Positions 30,342-31,146 of a DNA stretch of 31,146 nt are shown one piece after another. The position numbers were made by a program, and so were the translations under genes. Numbering within the stretch: the stretch's first letter is position 1; each line of letters starts with the position of its first letter. The notes below the pieces were generated by a model, which was given only the letters and a program-made list of their open reading frames with translations, did no database searches and was not told the origin of the DNA. Source of the stretch: an uncultured Anaerolineales bacterium. GTDB taxonomy: Bacteria; Chloroflexota; Anaerolineae; Anaerolineales; UBA6663. The stretch covers positions 1 to 31,146 of the forward strand of contig CALFZO010000012.1 in the NCBI GenBank assembly GCA_937952305.1, in the 5' to 3' direction.

Positions 30342-30998
30342 ATGCGTGTGGAAGGTTCCCTTACTCCCACCCCGGCGACGGCGCCGGCCGATCTGGGGCA
30401 GCGCGCTGCGGTGCGCGCGACCGGCGCGGCGGACCCGTTCGCTCAACTCCTGGCCATGTCATCCGAGATGACCGAGGCCTTCCCGGACGCGGCGCAGGGT
30501 GATCCCAGTGCCCTGTTTGCGTCGTCGGCGTCGGCGGGCTATGGCACTTCCCAACTTGACCAGGTCCTGACGTTCACGCTGCTGCGCGTCCTCGAACGCC
30601 TGATCGACACCCAGGCCGAACCGGCCAACGCCGCTGTCGGGTCAGGCCAGCCCGGTGGTCTGCCGGTGTCCGGGCGCATGTCCCAGGACTATCACGCCGG
30701 CCACCACGGAATCGACCTGGCCGTCCCGGTGGGCACGCCAGTCCGGTCCACCATGGCCGGGCGCGTCGCCTACGCAGGGTGGAACACCGAGGGCTACGGC
30801 AACCTCGTCATCGTCGAGAACGGTGCGTATCGCACCTACTACGCCCATCTGAGCGCCCTGCCCGTGCAGGCGGGCCAGACAGTGTCGGCCGGCGATTTGA
30901 TCGGCCTGTCTGGCAACACCGGCAACTCCACTGGGCCGCACGTCCACTACGAAGTGCGCGTGAACGGCCAGCCAGTCCGGCCCGAACCCGCGGCCTGA
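30342..30998 (+). CDS. M23-family (LytM-like) peptidoglycan endopeptidase, probably flagellar
   Basis: The 218-residue protein has a C-terminal M23 domain (about 105-215) with all zinc and catalytic residues: HxxxD at H121/D125 (GHHGIDLAVPVGTPV), H169 in YYAHLS, and HxH at H200/H202 (GPHVHYEV). The N-terminal ~100 residues are polar, Ala-rich and partly helical, with no Sec or Tat signal and no membrane segment. Lack of a signal in a flagellar cluster suggests export through the flagellar gate to open peptidoglycan for the rod, as FlgJ does in other bacteria (inference). It has its own promoter and probably a leaderless mRNA: GGGAG lies only one base before the ATG. Confidence 0.85.
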   Translation: MRVEGSLTPTPATAPADLGQRAAVRATGAADPFAQLLAMSSEMTEAFPDAAQGDPSALFASSASAGYGTSQLDQVLTFTLLRVLERLIDTQAEPANAAVGSGQPGGLPVSGRMSQDYHAGHHGIDLAVPVGTPVRSTMAGRVAYAGWNTEGYGNLVIVENGAYRTYYAHLSALPVQAGQTVSAGDLIGLSGNTGNSTGPHVHYEVRVNGQPVRPEPAA

Positions 30999-31105
30999 CG
31001 GCGTCACCGGCCCCAAAGCAATCCGGATTCCCTGCAATTTGAGTGCCAGCCTGGCCCGGCCAGGTCTTCCGCGCTGAGTTGACGCGCGGCCGACATAGTT
31101 AACGA
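30999..31105. other. Non-coding tail after the M23 gene, with a small hairpin
   Basis: No gene is seen in these 107 bases. An inverted repeat, CCTGGCC (31050-31056) and GGCCAGG (31058-31064), is followed by TCTTCC. It could be a weak terminator for the M23 gene, but there is no real T-run. Confidence 0.3.
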
Positions 31106-31146
31106 CTGTCTCTTATACACATCTGACGCTGCCGACGAAGAGGATA
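31106..31146 (+). other. Nextera sequencing adapter and index, not genomic
   Basis: The 19-base Tn5 mosaic end CTGTCTCTTATACACATCT is at 31106-31124. It is followed by GACGCTGCCGACGA (31125-31138), the standard Nextera i5-side adapter. The last 8 bases, AGAGGATA (31139-31146), are the reverse complement of TATCCTCT, the i5 index known as 503. Untrimmed read-through was therefore assembled into the contig end. Confidence 0.97.

Noticed and set aside
31050..31064. Terminator for the M23 gene
   Set aside because: The inverted repeat is perfect, but its loop is a single base and no T-run follows. It is kept only as a remark in the tail entry.
1..31146. tRNA, rRNA, CRISPR arrays, insertion sequences, prophage or attachment sites
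   Set aside because: None seen; the window is densely coding with uniform composition. The only transposon-related sequence is the synthetic adapter at the end.

Overview
The window is one end-truncated stretch of a bacterial flagellar and chemosensory-type locus of very high G+C content. Almost every gene is on the minus strand. The organism is most likely a member of the Chloroflexota, or another high-GC monoderm-like lineage (inference). flgG is followed directly by flgM, with no L- or P-ring genes (flgH, flgI, flgA). Gram-positive-type flagellar accessories are present: FlbD/SwrD, FliW with CsrA, a free-standing FlhB C-terminal paralogue, and FlhF. The signalling genes (GAF-rich kinases, an Rcp1-type receiver, a BldC/MerR-type helix-turn-helix protein) also fit that group. 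The last 41 bases are sequencing adapter and not genome.

Layout, read in the direction of the minus strand from the right end. (1) 30183 to 22573 is a seven-gene signalling operon: a small BldC/MerR-like protein, a pseudo-receiver-GAF-GAF kinase, an Rcp1-like receiver, a single receiver, a receiver-PAS kinase with a damaged ATP site, an OmpR/PhoB-type regulator, and a GAF-PAS kinase. (2) 22450 to 15488 is flbD-motA-motB-fliL-fliM-fliN-fliO-fliP-fliQ, followed by an HDOD protein and a pseudo-receiver. (3) 15327 to 6952 is fliR-flhB-flhA-flhF, a two-TM protein, fliA (sigma-28), a YlxL-like HTH protein, flgF and flgG. (4) 6873 to 1707 is flgM-flgN-flgK-flgL-fliW-csrA and a receiver-HD-GYP protein, ending at a strong hairpin terminator. 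The plus strand carries only a FliK-like gene and an FlhB-like gene at the left, which converge on that terminator, and an M23 peptidase gene at the right.

Regulation visible in the sequence. Operon 4 has an excellent sigma-28 promoter (TAAAGAGC-N11-GCCGATAA). Operons 2 and 3 each have a 44-bp element of four 11-bp direct repeats, every unit ending TAAA or TGAA. The gene-proximal unit contains a CTGACA -35 hexamer, followed 17 or 18 bases later by a -10-like hexamer. A shorter version with two repeats and the same promoter geometry stands in front of the M23 peptidase gene. This is the architecture of OmpR/PhoB-family activation, and an OmpR/PhoB-family regulator is encoded two genes upstream of one of the elements. 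The proposed undescribed system is therefore a local flagellar master circuit. In it, the kinase cluster and the OmpR-type regulator switch on the early flagellar operons through 11-bp repeat boxes, FliA made from one of them switches on the flgM operon, and FlgM and CsrA-FliW give the late checkpoints.

Several signalling proteins have lost catalytic or phospho-acceptor residues: the HD-GYP protein, the receiver between fliQ and fliR, the 492-residue kinase, and the N-terminal receiver of the 727-residue kinase. Part of the circuit may therefore work by binding instead of by enzymatic turnover.
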